Origin: Blastobasis lacticolella | Lineage: Eukaryota; Arthropoda; Insecta; Lepidoptera; Blastobasidae | Direction: 5' to 3' | DNA: 64,000 nucleotides | Assembly (NCBI GenBank): GCA_905147135.1 | Contig: LR990048.1 | Location: 4,696,563 to 4,760,562, forward strand | Shown: positions 8,682 through 23,600 of the stretch, piece by piece | Position numbering within the stretch: the first letter of the stretch is position 1 | Layout: each line of letters opens with the position of its first letter | The notes under the pieces: generated by a model | Told to the model about the DNA's origin: nothing | The model's input: the letters and a program-made list of their open reading frames with translations, nothing else | Database searches by the model: none | Position numbers and translations under genes: made by a program

Positions 8682-11600
8682 GTGAGTATATTGATGAGTT
8701 CTGCTTTATCATTGTACTATAGCTTATCTCTTGTCAATCATAAACTCTTATCAACATAGGTACATAGGTAACTAATTTTCCAATAGGATTTATAACTAAA
8801 TTTCTAGTTGGAGATGTAAACAAAGGACCATGTCACCAAAACCTTAAAAATATGGTACAAGGTTCTCATGTACTTTGCTTCAACTTATGTTTACATGGTG
8901 ACATCACACATACCTGTTCATTGTAATTTAATACTGACTGTATGAGGTCATCTATGGTAAATGGTGACAAAGTTACACCATAACTTAAATACATACATAT
9001 CAGAAAAAATACACCAATAATACAAAAGTTATTACCATGCCTGCAGTAATCAAGAAGTACAGAAATGAAAAAATATCATTATATTTATGATATGGATATT
9101 TTGTTGTTATTCCAATATTTTCATATATATTTTGTATAGTTGCATGAAATACATTTCCTTTCCTCAGACAATTGGGCCATGCCAGCACCAAGCTTTTGTC
9201 AGAACCCATAGAAGAATTGGAGGAGGATGTGCCAGCACATCACACCAGAATGGCAGAAAAACTGATGAAGACCTCAGACTACTCCTCTGAGGAGAGTCTT
9301 GATAGACTGAGAGGCAGTCGAAAAGAAATTGTGCAGGTAACATTCCAATAATTCATGGCATTGTCATTATACTAATTAGGTGCCGTTCAAGTATGCAGCA
9401 TCTACAGGATGGGGGTCACGGGGGATTCTCCATGTCTTAAAAAATAAACAAAGCCAAAGTCAATTCAAAAACTCAAATACTCTTTATTACATAAAATTCA
9501 AAATTTTACATGTCATTTTTAAATTTAAATTGAAATTAATACAGTCAATTTCAACATTAGGAGATTATTTTAATTAAAACATCTTAAAACTATTGTTATT
9601 TCAATTTGTCATGAAAGAATTCTTTCAAGCTGTAATAATTATGTTATGTTATGTAAGCAATATTTTAGACCAATGTTAGATTAGGGGCTCCCATCTTCTT
9701 CATGAAAGAATTCTTTCAAGCTGTAATAATTATGTTATGTCAGCAATATTTTAGGTTGATGTTAGATTAGGGGCTTCCATCTTCTTAGGTAAGCAAAGGA
9801 GGGGTAGTAAGAGCTTTGCCTCCCTTGTTTTTATTGCCTAGGGAGGCATGTGGATGGACAGTACTTTTATTGACTCCCCTAGTCAATAAAAGTAGATGGG
9901 GGGAGTTACTAAAATGACTAAAATTCAACTTATGTAATACTTGAACGACCCCTACTATGTACTAAAAAAGTTAAATACTAGTTATAAGACATTAGGTAAG
10001 TACCATAAAAAGGTATTTAACAAACCAGTTCAATTCAGAATAATATTTGAGTAGAAAAGCAACTAATCACGCATTCCTCAAATGTTTTTGCAATTATTAT
10101 AAATCTACTCAAATTATTTTACTTTTTACTTATTTTGTCTACATTCATTTTTATGATGGTGATGTAAGAAAGGTGGTACAGTCAGCATTAAAAGCATGTA
10201 AATTAACAAAAAGATCAGAATGATCTGAGACATTATAAACTTAATTTTGGATAAAGTCCATTTCAGCAAGAACTCAGTTATGACATCATGTTTGGCTACT
10301 TTAGATGCTGACAATACATTGCTTTAGTACAGTGGGTACTATGATTTACATCTGAGGCACTAATATAATGGAATGTCACATCAATGTCAAGCAATGCTAA
10401 CAATAATAACATGAACAAGAACAGCCAAGTAAACATCATCTATGTCTAATAAAACTAAAAAACATCCATACATGAATGTATGGTATGTTGTCCAGTGGCA
10501 CAGTTATCTATTATGTACATAAAGATTTCTTTTTACAACCATATCCATATCACATAAGATTACACCGAACAATAACTGATAATACTTACGTTGAACTTAT
10601 GTTGAAGGATCAAACTTTCAAAAGTATATCTGCACCTATTTCGGTTCCGTCCAATGTTTCCGCATAATAATAGCCGCGCAGCGTAAGCGCGTAACATTAA
10701 ACTAGATTTGCATTCTCAAGGCGACTCACAAAACAGCATTGGTGAGGTGAGGCAATCAACCTCATGGTTTTACGTCACCCGGCCTTTGTGATCTAGTACT
10801 CGCCATCGTCAATACTAGCACAAGGCCGGATTTACGGGCCCGGTCGGTGTTGACGTGTTGATATACGTATTTTTCACGGAAATGCGTCGTGCTAATTTCG
10901 TTCTTCTTCTTGGAAAAACAAGTCTCGAAAACATTTTCTTTTTCATGGTGTACTTAACTTACTACAATCTATGAATGAGGGAAGAATTAGCTATCTGTCA
11001 CGTCACGCTTTCTGTTACGTTAGATACTGATTTTGATAAGTTTGGCATTGGTAAACAGGCTCACCTTATCAATAGCTGAAGACGCGGGTAACATGCGTAC
11101 TACATACACACATACGCATCAGCAGCCCAAAAAATATCTCTTCTCATCTCAATCATCAAGTCCATCATGTTAGTAGAGCGATCTCGACGCTGGCGGGCTG
11201 GAGTACGCAAAAACGCCGTTCTCCATTTTTTGGTCTATGGACATCCATAAGGTGGTCAGCCTAGTCGCCCCGTAACAGTACGTGGTACCATATTCTCTTC
11301 TGCCGGACACTGAAGCGATACCTAATACTGTTTTTTTTTATGTTAGACTAGCCAGGCAATGGACTGCCATCTCACCTGGTGGAAAACGACAATGCAGCCG
11401 AAGATGGAGCATGCCTGTATAGGAACAGTCTATTCACTCTAGCCTTAAAGCAAGCATTGATTCCGATACTTGTCTTCAAATTATTATATTTTTAATACGC
11501 AGCTAATTCTTTAAGTGGTTCTTTAACTTGCCATAAATAACGTCCCCTCTCGGTTCCTTATCTTCCGCCCAGTGCGTCTATCCTAATTGAATCCGAATCA

Positions 11601-14600
11601 TAATGCATCCATAAATAACAATCAGTCAATTGAACCGACCGCCCACCCGCCTCTAGCCATCGGCTTCCGCGACATGTGTACCATATAAATAAACGTACGC
11701 CCTACAGTCCTGTGTTATGTTACCAATATTTATTTATTGACGATTTGTTTGAGGACATTATGAAGACTGATTTGGTCACGAGCGACGCGGTGCGCCCACC
11801 TTAGTTGTAGGTCATGCGTACGATGCATATGCAGGAGCATTGCGCTGTCATTGTGACAATTTCGTGGCTACCTTTCAGCGGAATTCTATCTGTTATTAAA
11901 TCTAGGATTACTTACGCCGTCATGCGACAAAAACAACTCATAAAGTTCAATTTTAATTGATTACTTTATTCGTTTTACGAATACTTATTTTGTGCTTTAA
12001 ATGCAAGTAGGAAAGCTACTCCTAAATTAAGTGCATAGCTTTATAACGGTTCACTTGTAAGCTACCACTTTGTTCCCTCGACAGTATAACAGCATTAACC
12101 TTCCAAAATTAAACGGAATCGAACTTCCCCCGCGTCGGTTTATTTTTAAATTGCCGGCTCACATATGGATATTATTATTTCGAGCCATCTGCTTCATTTC
12201 CAACGCGGGGATATCTGAGTTTGGTCATACTTCTCGCTTTCCGAGTCCAAGATAAGTGTAGTAATGAGTGTGCATGGCGGAATCTTGACCTAGTTTCGTG
12301 GTTTTTATAGTCAGTTCCCAAGGATCCCACAGCGCAAGGTACGTCCAATGTTGCTATAGTGATGAGTGGTTTCAAGGTGAGCCGTGCATCTTCGATCAAT
12401 AAGGTGTTTGTTCTGTAGTTCAACTGCGATTTCAATACTCGTGTGTCATGTGTTCCTGGTCAGACAAGGTCAGTGCCTATCATGTAATATGCGATATTGG
12501 ATTTTACTTGATTAATTAGCTCGAACGATTAAAAAGTGTTTTTCATTACTATCGTACTTAATGTTGCAGTATTGTGCAGGTATTAATGAGTGCTTATCAG
12601 ATTTGTTTGCGCTACGATCGACATTTGTTTATTAAATCTCATACCTATTCAATAATTAAAGTAGGAACGTGATGTGTTCCATGTCCCTAATTTTGTTCAT
12701 TGCTTATTTCAAATCTATCCTTCTTCTATAGATTATCCTTCTTAGATTGATTGTTATGCCATTATTAGCGAAGGCTAATTGAGCTCTAAACTTCCGTCTC
12801 CAATTATAGATACTTATCGTTTCATCGAAACGTGTCAGTTAGAGCCACGAAACTAGCGCGATGAAATTGAGAATTTTGGCAAAGCTCTCAAAAACTGTTG
12901 AATGATTTCTGTAATATTATGTAGAAGAATCAAAGAAGAATGCACACAATATTGCCCTGTTTTTGTATTCTGTGACCAATGGGCAGTTATAAACATGAAC
13001 TCACGACAACTCATCATCATCAACAACTACGTCACTGTCTACTTTAGAACATGAGTCTTTAAAAAGACTGCTGGTAATTTCCTTATTTGGTGGCAGGCTG
13101 GTGAGAATTTGAGCTGTTGACTGTAACAACACGATATACTGCTATCTGTTTTGAATTACGGTGTTCCTAGACGATCTGCCTCAGACATCTGCCTATATGT
13201 AACGATACCCCTCACTCCAGCGTAATCTTCTGTCGGAAGTCTCTAGCCAAAGTCCACTTTGGGTGGTTGTGCCGGAGTAAGGTTGTGTATTTTATTTATT
13301 AATTTACTTAGCCATCTCTGTCCCACTGCAGGGCAAAGGCCTCCCTATATATTTTCCACGACTTACGGTCGGATGCTTTCCTCGGCCAATACTTAGAAAA
13401 GGCGTCCAACTCGTCCCGCCATTTCCGTCTGGGTCTACCGCGCTTCCTTGTTACGTTTTGTGGGGTCCAGTCGGTGGATATGATATGATGGCCCACATCG
13501 GCGACAAGGTTGTGTAGGTCCTCAAATGTCGTTCTTAATTTTAAGTAGCCAATCACATCGCTGGCTTTATGGCCCCGAGTCCTGGACAATACTCGGTAAC
13601 CAGTGAGTCACCATTTCGGCGGTACGCTCGCATACGTACGTGCTGATCGGGCGCTTCGCCACGCTTCAATTACATTCGCAGAGAAAAGCACTTGCTTCAG
13701 TGATTTTTTATTTTGCTCGCTACTGATGATGTCATTTCGGATGACGGATGGGTTCTGAGCAACGTAACGTCGGCATTTTTTGCTCAGATCACTGTTTAAA
13801 GTGTCAGATGGATTCTTAATTAGGTAAAGGTTAATGGCACGGTTGGAACGGTAGTTCCTTTTACAAAAATGACTGACTAATGAGTTTAGTGCGCGGATTT
13901 TGTATCACTTGCGCCAAGGACGAGATAATTTTATAATATGTGTAAAATATTATACCTACTTTAGCTTTATGATCACTAGGTTAAGTTCATTGTTACTAAC
14001 ACTATCTGAAATAAATATTTTAAATTTGTAGCACCAAACCACGCGAAGCTGTACATAAATAATCCTAATCATGACATGATAAATATAATAAATATTGGTA
14101 TCATACGGGGGAAATCGGATCCTCGGCCTTCAGATCACACGCGGGCAGGGTCATTACCAGCTGTATTATTAATTTATTATACACTATGCGACCAACTTAT
14201 CAGTTCAGTTGGCGGCGTCGCCACTGGCTTCACCAAACTGTCATTTTAGTACAACAATGGCTTAGTCCCGGTCTTCTCCGCTGAACAGCTAAGTTGGTGT
14301 CTCTGTATATCTATCGTGTGATAATGTAGCGTGGTATGTTTGTCACCAGAACGAGATCAACTCGCAGTATGAGCGCGTCTCGACGAGCTCGCGCCGCTAC
14401 GGGACGCTGGAGGACGTCACCCTCAGCCCCATACACCTGCCGCACAACCTGACCAACGACCGGTGAGAAAGCTTCCAATTACGTAGATTAGATACTTTTA
14501 GAGGTTATCCGAGAGAGGAGCAAGGTGTATTAGTGCATGGAATTGGCTGCCTGAAGTGGCGGGCCATATCTATATAACCGATTTTGAAAAAGAAGGAGGT

Positions 14601-17600
14601 TCTCTATACGTCTGACCGCGTGACCGCTCTCTGTCTAAAATATCCCTAAGATAACCTAACCTAACCTAACGGCCGCCTAAGCGGCCGAAGATGGAAAATA
14701 CCTGTATAGAAACAGCCTACAATATAATTTTCAGACACCACACTCACATGCAACGTGTTGCATTCCTTAACCGTACCTATTATAAAGTCGAACCAAAACG
14801 GTTTATGCTTCTAGCTCGAAGAACTGAAAAATAAGGGTGGAACGCCCGCGTCGTTGCGTTTCCCAAAAGCGGGAGTTATTCTTAAAGCCGTTAAAATTAT
14901 GTCCTCCCTACCAAACTGGAAAGTTGTCTTCGAAATCCCTTCCAGTAATAATAAATATTACGTCATAAAAGCCCCAAGCTGCGGGACTATCTGAAAGACA
15001 ACAAAGGAAGCTGTTTACCGAAAACTGGTTTTGCGTTGACCAATGATCGTAATAATCTTATGTCGCTTCTCGCTGTCCTATCGATGTATGTATGTACGCT
15101 TAGATCTTTTAAACTACACAACGGATTTTAATCCGGTTTTCAACCATAGATAGTAATTTTTTTAATGATCTACGGCAGATGAATGTGCCGTCAAGGCCGT
15201 CTGATGGAAAGTGGTTACCGCCGCCCATTGACATCAGCAACACCAAGCAAGAAGAAGGTATATATGTCGCAGCCTTCTGGTTAAATTAAGGCTAGTCCGT
15301 TAGTTAAACGCCGGCATTCAATTGAGTGGCTAAAGGACAGCTAGCCTAGTAGTTAAATGTAACGTTCAGCTACTTGACTAAACTTTATTTAGCCGTTTTG
15401 TTAAAGTAGATATAGATGTTTGGTTAGAATGACCAAGAGTTCGTAACTTAAATGATAACCTTACTTGAGATAAAAAAGAACTAATTAATAAATATCACTT
15501 TTATTTAATAAAGTAATTATTAGTGGCTACAAATTCAGTAAGTATACGATTAATTGTATTGCAAGTACCAAAAAAATATATTGTATTTAACAGAATAAAA
15601 ACTTTAAACTTATAACTTACTAGTGGACCCGGCGCGACTTCGTACGCGTACACCTATTTTACCCTTACCTACCCTTTTTTTCTTACTTAAAAACCTTCCT
15701 CTTGAATCACTCTATCTATTAAAAAAAACCGCATCAAAATCCGTTGCGTAGTTTCAAAGATTTAAGCATACAAAGGGACATAGGGACAGAGAAAGCGACT
15801 TTGTTTTATACTATGTAGTGATTAACTACTTGTAATGGGTAACCACGCGAACGAAGTCGCGCCGGCCCCACTAGTGCTTAATAAAGAGAAAATATTTGTA
15901 TTTTTGTACATTTATATTTTTGTTTGTAATGAATAAACTCAAAAACTACTGGAGCGATTACAAAAATTCTTTCACAAATAGGAAGTTACATTATCCCCGA
16001 GTGATAGTAGTAATAAATAAGAATACGGACCCTCCTAAACCCACACCCCAAAGGTGATAAACCGGACATCCGCACGTGATGACCTACTTTTGTATAATTC
16101 CATATACAATATCGGCTTGAGAAGTCAGAACGTGTTTTCATTTTACTATTGATGCACAAAGGATACCGGATCCGATACGAAGAAGAAATCTAATTTGCAT
16201 CTCGCTAAATATCTGGTTTGATCCCATTTAATGGCACTTTAACGATATTTTACTGTAATAATATTTTATTGTGCTCCGAACCAAGACGCCTTCTAGGCTA
16301 GAGTGAATAGGCTGTTCCTAGATAGGCCTGCTCCATCATCGGCCGCGTCGTCGCTTATCACCAGGTGATTTAGCGGACAAATGCCTGACTAGTATAATTA
16401 TTAAAAATATATATATATATTCAACCCAAATTATTATTTGAATGATTGAATAACGCTTTATTGCCCATTTAAAAGAATACAATGGGTACTTATTTATTGT
16501 TAAAAATAATTTGGACGGTTCTATCTAGCTGTTTTCTTTGTCAGTGCCTAAAACAAAACCCAAAACCGTAAAAACTTAAAAGCCAGTAATTCCATTTACC
16601 GAAACCATTAACACAAAAGGTCACATTTTAAAAACTGAGTTACTGTAATTCTATTTAACCTTTAAACACCTGTTTTGTTATCAGATATAGCTATCGTAAA
16701 CATTACAACTTCCTACAATGACATCACTCCAGTTTTTATGACAAAAATATAATGTAATCCGAACGATACCTAATCGAATCGCTTCATGTACGTAACCTGC
16801 ATAATTCCATGCGCCTGGCCAACGTCCAAGTGTTTTTTCTTAAACGCATTTCTTGAAAGTATTTGCGCATAGTCTGGTTGCGGTGACGCAAATTTAAATT
16901 AAAGTGCACGATAACAGATTCAGCTGCTGGGTTGATATCAGCAGCTGCAAGAGTTCATGCATAATTCAGACTGTCCTTGGCTGCGGTATGGTGGAGGTCA
17001 TAAGTAGGTACATTGCCACCTTAAAATTCATATTTATGTGCAGCTGTTTAAAGGTTTTATTGCATGTAGCGTACTGTTGTATAGGGAATAAAGAGGAAAA
17101 CATCTAAAAATTAAAATAATATCGAAATCGCATGTATTTTTTTTTATTTATAACCATTTTGTCACAATTGTTTCTTTACTTAAAAAAACGTTAACATTAT
17201 GAGCAAAATTAATACTTACTAAATTAAAAAAAAAATTTGAGGCTGTATTGTCTAAAAATATTTTAATTTTATTTTTAAATAAAAACCTGCAGTTTAAGAA
17301 TTAGTTGTTGGTGCCTAAGGGTCAGCTAATAGGCCATTCTTTAAGCTAATTCGAATTGTTTAACAATACACCTAATATCCTGAATGTGGCAGCTACAAAA
17401 ATTTGTTTTCTTAAAGTGGTAATGCACTTATGAAGCCCTGAGGCCATGAGGCATTTCTGACTGTCCTTGCCTTGCAAACGTGATAAAGGCAACGGGCAAC
17501 GTTGCTTTAGTGAGATTAAAAACTAACACAACTGAATATTCTATTAGAAGTTATCAATACTAATTACATTATTTCTTTCTTTGTGTGGGTGTAATGTCTG

Positions 17601-20600
17601 GAACTATCGAATAGAAAGCCACCTTATCTCTATTTTGATAATAAAAATAGATTGTTAGTTTGAAGTCTCGATTTAAGTAACTTAAGTCGGAAGAGAAAAA
17701 TTGTGCTTGACTTTTTACCGGAGTTAAGTGCGGGATATTCACGATTTAAATCTTTGATAGTGACCGAAGTACAGTTTTTTCGGATACCATCAGAGATTTG
17801 AAAAAAATTTTGACTTGACGACCTGAGTGGTTCAGTTGGATAACAAGCCGGTCTGCCACGCACAGGTCCCGGGTTCGATTCCCGGCCTAGTAGAAATTGA
17901 AATGATAAATTTTAATTTCATTTACGGGTCTTAAAAATTATATAGGGTATTTAAAGAACTAGCCGTGTGGTGACCGGTAGAGTAGAATAGCACCAACCCC
18001 TTACACTAGTGGGTGTCGTACAAGGCGACTAACGTTTAGAGGCAAAATATCTAGTCTCCATAAACTGGAAAATGGGCAGCAGCGTTTTTCATTGTTATAT
18101 TTGCAACACTGCGATCTCCAACCCGCCTGCCAAGCGTGGAGATTATGGCAATAACCTCCCCTTTTGCGGGAGAGGCCCAAAGTCCTGTAGTGGACTGTTA
18201 TGGGCTGTGATGATGATGATGATTTAAAGAAAGTATATAAGAGGTTTAGCAGTTATCTAATGCCCATAACACAAGCTTTGCTTACTTTGGGGCTTTGGCG
18301 CTGTGTGAATTTGCAAACAATCGTGACCAGTCTTAAAGTGAGAGGTAGATAATGTTACCCTTGCTGGATAGTAATTTATTCTACACCATGACCCAAATTA
18401 CAAAGCGTACCTGGAATTATGATGTACGGTCCATGCTCGGGAAGCGAGAATAATCGGGATATTTATTTTAAACGAATGAGGTAATTTCTTATTTAATAAA
18501 AATCACACTTGTATATAAATGTCGGAGTATTCCAAAACAAAACTCTTAACTTGGGACAGCAAATGTAGATCTAAGGATGTGTTTTTTATCGCCGACGTAA
18601 AGCTTCCCTATGATGAGGTGAACCGGTAGCAGCTACCGTCTCAATCGAGAGTTTATAAGCTTTGGTGGTAACGGCCTCGTGCGTTATGTATGTAAATAAA
18701 ATGCTGCGGTCGCCATCTAGGGTTGCCAACCCTACCTACTAGTTTTAGATGCCCGCCTATTATTATTTTAAAATTTTAATATAGTAGGCGAAACTACTAT
18801 ATTTTCTCAGCAAAGTAGATGATCAGTATCACATAGGCTGCGGTGACTGCTTACCATCAGGCGGGCCGTAAGCTTGTTTGCCACCTTGGTGGTATACCGT
18901 AAAACGGAATGTGTCCTGAATTTAAATTTTAAGAACTTAAATCCAGAAACAAGTCAATTAAACACATGCGTAGTCATTTAAGAAAAAGCTTTTTTTTTTA
19001 ACATATGTATTGTTTAATTAATTTCCTACCTACAATGTTTTTATGGCTACTGAATCGAATAATACTATATTTGGTCTTTAAAAAGTTGGCAACCCTATCG
19101 CCATCCGATGCGTGCCCTAGCTAGATCACAAGATGTTATGCAACTAAAGCGCCCGTTGGCCATGAAGATGTTTTCGTATTTGTAAGATTTTTTTATATTT
19201 AAACGTTGATATTGGAGTTTATGCGTTTTAATTAAGCATAAAATAGATTATTCGAGAATGATAACCAATTATGAATAAATTGCGAACGTACCTAATAAAG
19301 AGCAGTTAGCTGCCGTGTTGTCCCTGCCAGCGACGGCATTCGATTCGAGTCTCATTATTTAGTTTTAGATGTCAGTAATCTTACTTCCTAGTAATATCCA
19401 TCTTAAAACCTACAAGGAGGTTATTGCTATAACCTCCACGCTTGGCAGGCGGGTTGGAGATCGCAGTGTTACATATAAAAATGGGAAACGCTGCTGCCCA
19501 TTTCCAGCCTACGGAGACTCCAGAACTTTTGCCTCGGAATCATTAGTCGCCTTGTACGACATCCACGAGTGTAATTAATTGGTCTTATTCTACTCTGCGG
19601 AACACCACACCGCTTACTCCCACGAAAATCGAAAAAGCCAGCTATAACTATCTCGCAGGCAAATAAAGTTATAGCTCCTCTTTGCATCGAGACCTGGCTG
19701 GAGCACTTTTACGCGGACTATATGGCGCCATCTCGTCCTATCCTCGGTGATATGGATCACAGATCCAGTTAGTTAAAGCGGAACGAATTTGGTCTCACGC
19801 GCATTGGACACCGACCTCTCGGTCGTGATCCCTCTACATTTTATTTTTTTCTAATGAAACACGGCCGGACGGTTCGCCTGATAGAAAGCGTAGCGCGGAG
19901 CGAAGCCACCGTCGACCAGGATATATGCAAGCTAAGGGGAGCAGATGCAATGCTCCCCAAATTAATAGTGCAAAGGAAAGACTTTGCTCTGCTGCTGAAG
20001 TTTGGCACAAGGTAATAAGGGGCCTGTATCTTGCAGTATACAGGATGCTACTGCTCTATTCAGAAGGTTGTATGAGACGGTGATGTCGAAATAACTAGAT
20101 GTTGGTAATGTTCACTAGAACGTTTATTAACACTAGCACACAAAGGTTATTTAATATCCGTAAGCTAAAACTATGTATAGACAGTATCGGGCACGATATA
20201 CAGGTAAATGCGGTGCGGTACAGGGTACTAATGAGGACTGACTACTATATCCGTTGCACTCTATGCCCCGCGTCACCGATAGCATGCGTCAGCCTACTAT
20301 ACATGTGTCATCATCATCATATCACGATCTCCACAAAGGCTGGTCCTGTGCTTTCCGCATCCAGCTGGCACCTGCGATCTTTACCAGGTCGTCGATCCAC
20401 CTTGTGGGAGGCCTTCCCAGGCTGCGTCTTCCGACTGAAATTCATGCTTGCCTCCCCATTGCCCCAGGTCCCGCTTCGGCAGCCCGGCGTACAGCGGCTG
20501 CTCGTCGGACAGCTCGTTCGCGGAGCAGGCGCTCGCGGACGCCAGCCTGCTGCTCGAGCGGGAGCCCAACACCGAGCTGCTGCCGTATAGGTTGTACAAG

Positions 20601-23600
20601 ATGGCTGGCGAGTACTGGAAGTGAGTACACGAGACCGGCAAATTGCACTTTCAATGTAGGAGGTAAAAATTCACTTTGACGTCATGTAGCAACACAGTCG
20701 ATTTTTCACCCGAGCTGGGTGTTATATGTTTGAAGTGAGTATCTGTGGCGTTGTGTTTCTGTGTCTGTTTGCTCTATTTGAAACCCAATTAAATCGAGGT
20801 TCTTAGCGTTGTTTCATTTAAATCGGTTCAATAGTCCAGACAATATCTAAGTATATGTAAACTTCGTCGGGGGTTATACTACATTTTCTGTCGCTTAGGT
20901 TATCCATTGCTTGACATTCTGATAGTTAGACAGGCATGTGAGATAGCGGACAAATGTTTGGCTAGTTTTTATTATTTTTAAGATGTCAAAACTTAAAAAC
21001 AATAAGAACTAACCAAACATTTGTCCGCGAAAGATACCGTTACTTGGGGGACTGACGGGGGGATCCCACAGATAGATAGAGGACCCTACTCACTAAAACC
21101 CCTCTGTGTATACACAGCTGCTGTTTATTGGAACAACACAGAACCCCAGATAGTTTGCGCTGCGGTGTTCCAGCGGAGCGCAGGAAGTTTAGTCGAAAAT
21201 ACGCTCAGGCGCAAAACGTCTACTTCGCAAAATGTCTACGAAACAGTGTCGTTTCGAAACCACTTTCTTGGCCTGACTGTACTTGCCAATGGACAACGGT
21301 CCCTAACTGCTAGTGTATGTTTTGAATAGAGTTACCATTAATAGACGGAAAATTTAGCTTGACTAAAAAAATAATCATCTTGGCGTCATTATCCTGTTGT
21401 GCTCTCGCGCGCAAGGGCGCACGGTCTACATTGACCATGAAGTAGGACTTGGCAGATCTGCTGTCTGACCTTCGTGACCCTGTTAAACAGGAGAACCAGA
21501 CCAGATTGGATTATAGTTCACAATTAGCTTGACTATAAAGAAGTCTAAAACGGAAAGAATGAGTTTTCAATCAATGCGTTCTAAGTTTATTCAGCAAACC
21601 GGCGTGTTCCCGTGAAAGCGAACGCAGCCCAACGCATCATGTGTGTACAATATTTTCAACTATAATAGAGTGTTCTGACCTGTAGGATCAAACTTAAGCT
21701 CTTTCTCGCATTAATACTTGACTCAACTCTGGCCATAACGATACGTTCTGTATTCTCTATCCATCTACGTTTCCATTGCTTTTCAGAGGATCAATGTTAA
21801 ATAAAAAGTAATTAAATGTTCGCCCAATGTCTAATATCAAGCTTATGCCAAGTCTCTTTTAGCTTCAGGAGTATAAAAGCTCTTTGTTCCGTTCAGATAA
21901 CGGAGATTAGATAACTGCTCTGAGGAATTTCTTCCCATAAGATGACTGATTATGACTGATTTACTACAAGGCAATACGTAAATTTTGTTGATGCCTCAAT
22001 ATCACGTTTTATATTGAAAATATGATGTTTATGTATATCGGCTCCTTTCTATTCCTTATCGTCCATTCTCAAACAACATTGCCTATAACTTAGTGTTCAA
22101 GTGTCTCGGCAGTTAAACTTTAGTTAAAACTGTGTTAAAGTTACGTTGCTCAATCATTGATGACAGTTTAAAATACCCACTCGTGAATTATTCCAGAAAT
22201 CCCCACCGACATATCCCACCAGTGGGGATACTGCAGGCAAGCCACCTGATGGAAAGTGATCACCGCCGCTCATAGACATTAGCAACACCAGGGGAGTTAC
22301 CAATGCGTTAAGTTATTGGAAAAAAAAAAGTTTATTTATTCCAGATGTTTTTGTCTCAATATACCTTCGACTGATTTTTATTAGTTTTATTCTTGTGGGT
22401 ATTTTGTTTTTATATATCACCGAATGCTAATATTACTTCAGATACATGCCAGCTGGCTGGCTAGTTGACATTTTAATTGCATTTTTAATTTATAATCGGA
22501 TTGGTGAATAATTATAATTTGTTTATTTAGTTTGTTATGTTTGTTTATTGCGATATTTAGTTAGATGTGTTGTGTAAAATTGTTTTCTATGTAAAAGTGA
22601 GATATTTAGTTTTAACGAAATGGAGAATCTTATAACAGTTACAAACGTCGAAAGTGTTGAACATGTCTTCACGTTGAGGTAATATATTAAACCAGGTTTT
22701 GATGACTTGAGGATGAGGAAATTACAAAATAGAAGTAATAAAAAATTGAAAAAAGAATCTATATTTCCTAGGTAATCAATGAAAATCCACTTAGGGTACG
22801 AGGTTGGTAATTTATACATAAATCCGTCACCGGCAGCTCGGCTCATCCTGTATCCTGTCTTTCAGAAACTTGATGTCAGATAAAATGTAGCTTTAATCCA
22901 GGATGACCCTACGTGCTTAAACTGTATTCAGACGCATCTCGGTGTGGTTGGAGGACAAACAAACTCACTTCCGCATTAAGATTCACATTAGTTAGATTAA
23001 CCTTTAAACGTGGAACGAGCAAACAGGAAAAAGACAATCCTTTAATAGTAACAATACAATGGTAACTAACTTTAGAACGATGACGACTGAGTGACACTGT
23101 GTAACAATTCTTATGCAGCTTCAAGTAAGCACTAAAAATAGTGCAACGCATTGAGCCTCCATAGCCGTTTTAGCCCGTGCACCCGACGCAGCGACAGGAC
23201 AAAACGACCGCACCAACTAGAACTAGTGTGACATTAAATATAATGTTGGTGCTATATTTGCCACGCGCTTTCAAATGCCACAGTGCCGAGCCCATGCTCT
23301 TGCTAAATACATTCCTCCTGCTCTTTCTCGGTTGAAACTTTGCTATGTCCATTGATGGTTTACGAAGTGTATGTGCTGAAGAACTTGTATGGGATGTGTA
23401 GTGTATGTGTCGTCAAGTGTTGGCGTGATGTCTTTTCCACTTGAACAGTGAAGGGCAGTCATGCGCGAAGTTTTCCACTACTCCGCAAGGTACCCACTCA
23501 ACTGTTGAATTCTCGTGTTGCGCTTGTGCATTCATTCATAGTGTTTATTTTGTTTACAAACATGTAACTTGAGACAATAACGCTGGTGGATAGATTGTCT

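Noticed and set aside
17817..17893. Possible tRNA gene
   Set aside because: A and B boxes and a good T-stem are present, but the acceptor stem does not pair and the sequence leads straight into SINE A body with a GAT tail; it is a SINE head.
20099..20590. 163-codon plus-strand frame ending in exon 4 of koi
   Set aside because: Combines intron, an antisense LINE end and a wrong frame of exon 4; the phase-consistent exon frame is different.
23170..23352. 60-codon minus-strand frame starting MDIAKFQPRKSRRNVFSKSM with a hydrophobic C-terminal half
   Set aside because: Lies alone in a koi intron with no poly(A) signal or splice partner that I could find. Composition is suggestive of a small membrane protein, but there is no family match or other support.
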